A stretch of 64,000 nucleotides of DNA from Victivallis vadensis (GTDB lineage Bacteria > Verrucomicrobiota > Lentisphaeria > Victivallales > Victivallaceae). Below, one piece after another: positions 61,730 to 64,000 of the stretch. Made by a program: the position numbers and the translations under genes. Below the pieces are notes generated by a model. The model was given only the letters and a program-made list of their open reading frames with translations, was not told the origin of the DNA and searched no databases. The DNA is taken from positions 1-64,000 of the forward strand of contig NZ_QEKH01000001.1 in assembly GCF_003096415.1 (NCBI RefSeq). The letters are read 5' to 3'. Each line of letters opens with the position of its first letter. The first letter of the stretch is position 1.

Positions 61730-63001
61730 TCACTCCTTGAAGTAAGGCTCCATCCGGTCGAGCAGCAACTCGAGGATGCCTGCTTCATAAGCCAGATCAA
61801 GCACGGTGTAGCGTTTGCGAATCAACTGGGCGCGGCGGAAGCCGTCGCGGAAATCCGCCCGGGCAAGGCCGATTTCCGCCGGATGCACCGGGCATCCGGC
61901 CCGTTGGAATTGTCGTTTCATTTCATTGAACGGGATCAACTGCCGAAGTACGCGCTCTCCCATCTGCTCCCACTTCGAAGCGATCAGCGAGCGGCGTTCC
62001 AGCAGCTCATTGCCGGACAGGAATTTTTTCATCGCGATTCCGGCGGCGTCGCCGTAGACGCCGCGCGACAGCAACGCCGCGATTTCCCGTTCGCGCTCCT
62101 CCGGGCCGGACGGCGGCGATGCGACGCGGTGCAGTTCGGCGGCGGAGAGGCGAAAGGCTTCCGTCATCATCGCGGTGACGGCGAGCGTGCCGATGCCGAC
62201 CTTGAAGCCGTGGGACGCCTCGATCCCCTCCATCTCCCACACGTGGCTGACCAGATGCTCCGCGCCGGAGGCGGGGCGGGAGTCGCGGTAGAGCTGCATC
62301 GCGTAACCGGTGGCGGCGAGGCCGAGAAATATCTTTTCGAGGTCTGCCGGTTCACTGAGCCGGTCACGCAATTCGGGCTGGACCATCTGCCAGACTTCGG
62401 GCCGGATCGGTTCAAGGCCGAGTGCGTCCACGATCAGCCAGTCGGCCCCGGCCGGAATCTTTGCGGCGAGGTCGGCGTAACCGGCGGCGGCCATCTCCGG
62501 CGGAGCGGCTTTCAGTACATCGGTATCAGCGGCCAGCGCCAGCGGAGCGGGACACGGGAGAGTCTGCTTGAGCCCGTCTTTGACCAGCGACGCGCCGGAA
62601 CTGGTGAAGCCGTCCACCGAAGCGGCGGTCGACACGCAAAGATAGCGCCGACCCGCGACGAAAGCGGCCCGTTTCACGAGGTCGTTGACCGTGCCGCCGC
62701 CAACCGCGACCGGAACCGCATCCGGAGGCATCGCCGCAACCAGCGTATCGACATGGCGATTTTCGGCATGCAGCGGCGGCGAGGCGGGAAAAAGGTACGG
62801 TTCGGCAGGCGTCAACCCCGCCTTCCGCAACGAGTTGAACACGCCTTTCCCGGCGGCTTCCCAGGTATTGCCGTCGGCGACGATCCACGGGCGGCGGCCG
62901 GGAAAAAACTCCCGGCACAGCCCCGGCACCGCAGCCAGCGCGCCGGAATCCAGTATGAAACATTCGGTTTCAAGGCCGGGAGGCAGGGAAATCCGTCTCA
63001 T
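61730..63001 (-). CDS. sn-Glycerol-1-phosphate dehydrogenase (AraM/EgsA type)
   Basis: 423-residue iron-type alcohol-dehydrogenase-fold enzyme reducing dihydroxyacetone phosphate to glycerol-1-phosphate. Motifs: VPVAVGGGTVNDLVKRAAF (NAD binding) near residue 98, CVSTAASVDGFTSSGASLV near 122 and the metal-binding histidines in SGAEHLVSHVWEMEG and EASHGFKVGIG. In bacteria AraM makes glycerol-1-phosphate for heptaprenylglyceryl phosphate or arabinose-linked metabolism. It lies 3 bp after the glycerophosphodiesterase gene. Slightly longer than the Bacillus enzyme. Confidence 0.88.
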   Translation of the reverse strand: MRRISLPPGLETECFILDSGALAAVPGLCREFFPGRRPWIVADGNTWEAAGKGVFNSLRKAGLTPAEPYLFPASPPLHAENRHVDTLVAAMPPDAVPVAVGGGTVNDLVKRAAFVAGRRYLCVSTAASVDGFTSSGASLVKDGLKQTLPCPAPLALAADTDVLKAAPPEMAAAGYADLAAKIPAGADWLIVDALGLEPIRPEVWQMVQPELRDRLSEPADLEKIFLGLAATGYAMQLYRDSRPASGAEHLVSHVWEMEGIEASHGFKVGIGTLAVTAMMTEAFRLSAAELHRVASPPSGPEEREREIAALLSRGVYGDAAGIAMKKFLSGNELLERRSLIASKWEQMGERVLRQLIPFNEMKRQFQRAGCPVHPAEIGLARADFRDGFRRAQLIRKRYTVLDLAYEAGILELLLDRMEPYFKE

Positions 63002-63004
63002 TCT

Positions 63005-63757
63005 TCACTCCGCGAGTTCGCAGCCGAGCGCGTAGGCGCGGTTGCTGGTCAGGGAGTTGACGTTCATCGCGATCAGGCGGCGGGCCTGTTCCACGGCGTC
63101 AACCGTCCACACATTGAAGCTGTAACCGGCGGCGTGCATGGCGCTTACGTGCTCCGCCCCCACAAAATCAGGATGGATGTCCACGCCGTCCACACCGAGT
63201 TCCCGGACTTTGGCGACCAGTTCATCCGGCGTGAAACGCGCCTGAGTGTGACAATCCCACGGGCCGATCCAGTTGCAGAGCAGCCAGTAGGCGTTGTGAG
63301 CCGGAAACAGTTTCTTGACCGAAGAGATCGTCGTTTCATCGAAAGCGATGAAGGTCAACTGTTCCGGCCGCCATGGGCCGGCGGCGAAAACCGCTTTGAG
63401 CCGATCGAGGATCGGGCCGACGCTTTTAAGCTCAATAAAGATTTCGCCGTCTTCCGGCATGGTGCGCAGGACTTCGCCGAGGGTGGGAACACGGGTGAAT
63501 TTCCAGGCGTCCCCTTTCCACTTCCCGGCGTCAAAACTCCTGATTTCGGCCAGCGTCAGTTCGGCCAGCGGACGGTCGACGCCACAGGTGCGCTTCGCAT
63601 TGTCGTCGTGCATGCAGACCACCTCCCCGTCGCGGGTCAGGTGGAAATCCCCCTCGATGCATCTGGCGCCGCGCGCCCAGGCGAGGGTGAAGGCTTCGAG
63701 AGTGTTCTCCGGGGCGGCTTCGGATTCGCCCCGATGGGCGACCAGTTTGACGGACAT
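63005..63757 (-). CDS. Glycerophosphodiester phosphodiesterase
   Basis: 250-residue GDPD/UgpQ-like enzyme that hydrolyses deacylated phospholipids to glycerol phosphate and an alcohol. The catalytic His and metal ligands are in LVAHRGESEAAPENTLEAF near the start, then IEGDFHLTRDGEVVCMHDDNAKRT and IFIELKS. The C-terminal DGVDIHP completes the fold. No signal peptide, so cytoplasmic. It is 3 bp from the glycerol-1-phosphate dehydrogenase gene and 13 bp behind the partial gene at the window end. Confidence 0.93.
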   Translation of the reverse strand: MSVKLVAHRGESEAAPENTLEAFTLAWARGARCIEGDFHLTRDGEVVCMHDDNAKRTCGVDRPLAELTLAEIRSFDAGKWKGDAWKFTRVPTLGEVLRTMPEDGEIFIELKSVGPILDRLKAVFAAGPWRPEQLTFIAFDETTISSVKKLFPAHNAYWLLCNWIGPWDCHTQARFTPDELVAKVRELGVDGVDIHPDFVGAEHVSAMHAAGYSFNVWTVDAVEQARRLIAMNVNSLTSNRAYALGCELAE

Positions 63758-63770
63758 GATGACGGTTCCT

Positions 63771-64000
63771 TTATTTTACGCAGTCACAGGAAAATATAAC
63801 GTTCACTCCGGTATTTTCAATATCGGCGAGCAGGAGTTCACCGCATTTTACCGGAATTTTCACTTCCATTTGATACAGCCGGTTCAGCAGCGGCGCGATG
63901 AACCGCTTCGGCAGCGCAGCATTGGTGCGGACCGGCAGACAGGGCAGCAGCTCTGAATCACAGCGGACCACGGCGGTGACGATCCGTCGCGGATCGTGCA
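63771..64000 (-). CDS. Partial gene, 3' end only
   Basis: The frame is open from the window edge to a TAA at 63771, at least 76 codons. The visible end reads LPKRFIAPLLNRLYQMEV... and finishes VIFSCDCVK. I do not recognise the family from this fragment. A GTG at 63971 exists, but the frame continues upstream of it, so the gene probably starts beyond the window. It lies 13 bp before the glycerophosphodiesterase gene and is likely the preceding member of that operon. Confidence 0.6.
   Translation of the reverse strand, partial: HDPRRIVTAVVRCDSELLPCLPVRTNAALPKRFIAPLLNRLYQMEVKIPVKCGELLLADIENTGVNVIFSCDCVK

Noticed and set aside
61883-63799. Long plus-strand frame opposite the glycerol-phosphate operon
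   Set aside because: Antisense to three well-supported genes and without recognisable domains.

Overview
The window looks like chromosomal DNA from a carbohydrate-degrading member of the Lentisphaerota, probably close to Victivallis. The GC content is high. Two tandem pseudopilins carry the [10 protein letters not shown]...[14 protein letters not shown]-terminus that is greatly expanded in that phylum, and there are several glycoside hydrolases of the GH3/92/127/172 and DUF4091 (GH123-like) kinds, plus a FAD-dependent oxidoreductase of the type common in this group. This placement is inferred from protein character; no rRNA or marker phylogeny is available here. I see no transposase, phage gene or CRISPR array. 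Most intergenic regions carry readable sigma70-like promoters with 16-17 bp spacers, and several carry strong hairpin terminators.

Layout. 1-508: gene-free, with a set of nested inverted repeats. 560-3155 (minus): aldo/keto reductase coupled to an AarF/UbiB-family kinase. 3280-5205: orphan adenine methyltransferase with a fused helix-turn-helix. 5192-11060 (minus): six-gene run znuA-znuC-znuB-TPR lipoprotein-dnaG-lipoprotein. 11281-18333: thioester-reductase-like SDR, amidohydrolase, CorC/CNNM protein, TSUP permease, purC, rplU, a glycosyltransferase and a secreted protein. 18397-24166: DUF1805 protein, trpB, tRNA-His, serC, Na/Ca exchanger, PNPOx/NimA-like protein and a Gfo/Idh/MocA oxidoreductase.

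24341-28864 is a compact biotin operon, bioF-bioG-bioC-bioD-bioA, without bioB, followed closely by a FAD oxidoreductase. 30393-36993 is the most distinctive unit: a GntR/LacI-type regulator, two pseudopilins, a secreted clan-A-like glycoside hydrolase and a GH92 hydrolase, all with gaps of at most 23 bp or overlapping, under one promoter with an AraR-like palindrome upstream. A prepilin peptidase that could process the pseudopilins lies at 50280-51170, after aroE. 37061-41217 holds an aldo/keto reductase, a processive-type glycosyltransferase, a sialidase-fold protein and a YfcE-like phosphodiesterase. 41203-42369 is a YcaQ-type DNA glycosylase, followed by four identical tRNA-Gly(GCC) genes.

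42975-43657: a small Cys-rich ORF and a YbaK-like deacylase. 43852-49311 (minus): polyphosphate operon (lipoprotein, ppx/gppA-HD, ppk1, GNAT, hemolysin III). 51372-61125: L-rhamnose isomerase and four hydrolases (GH3, GH172, DUF4091/LamG, GH127), fitting use of plant cell-wall rhamnose/arabinose glycans. Several have candidate operators in their promoters. 61164-64000 (minus): XRE-cupin regulator, glycerol-1-phosphate dehydrogenase, glycerophosphodiesterase and a gene cut by the window end. Most of the hydrolases lack signal peptides, so oligosaccharide import followed by cytoplasmic breakdown is the likely mode.
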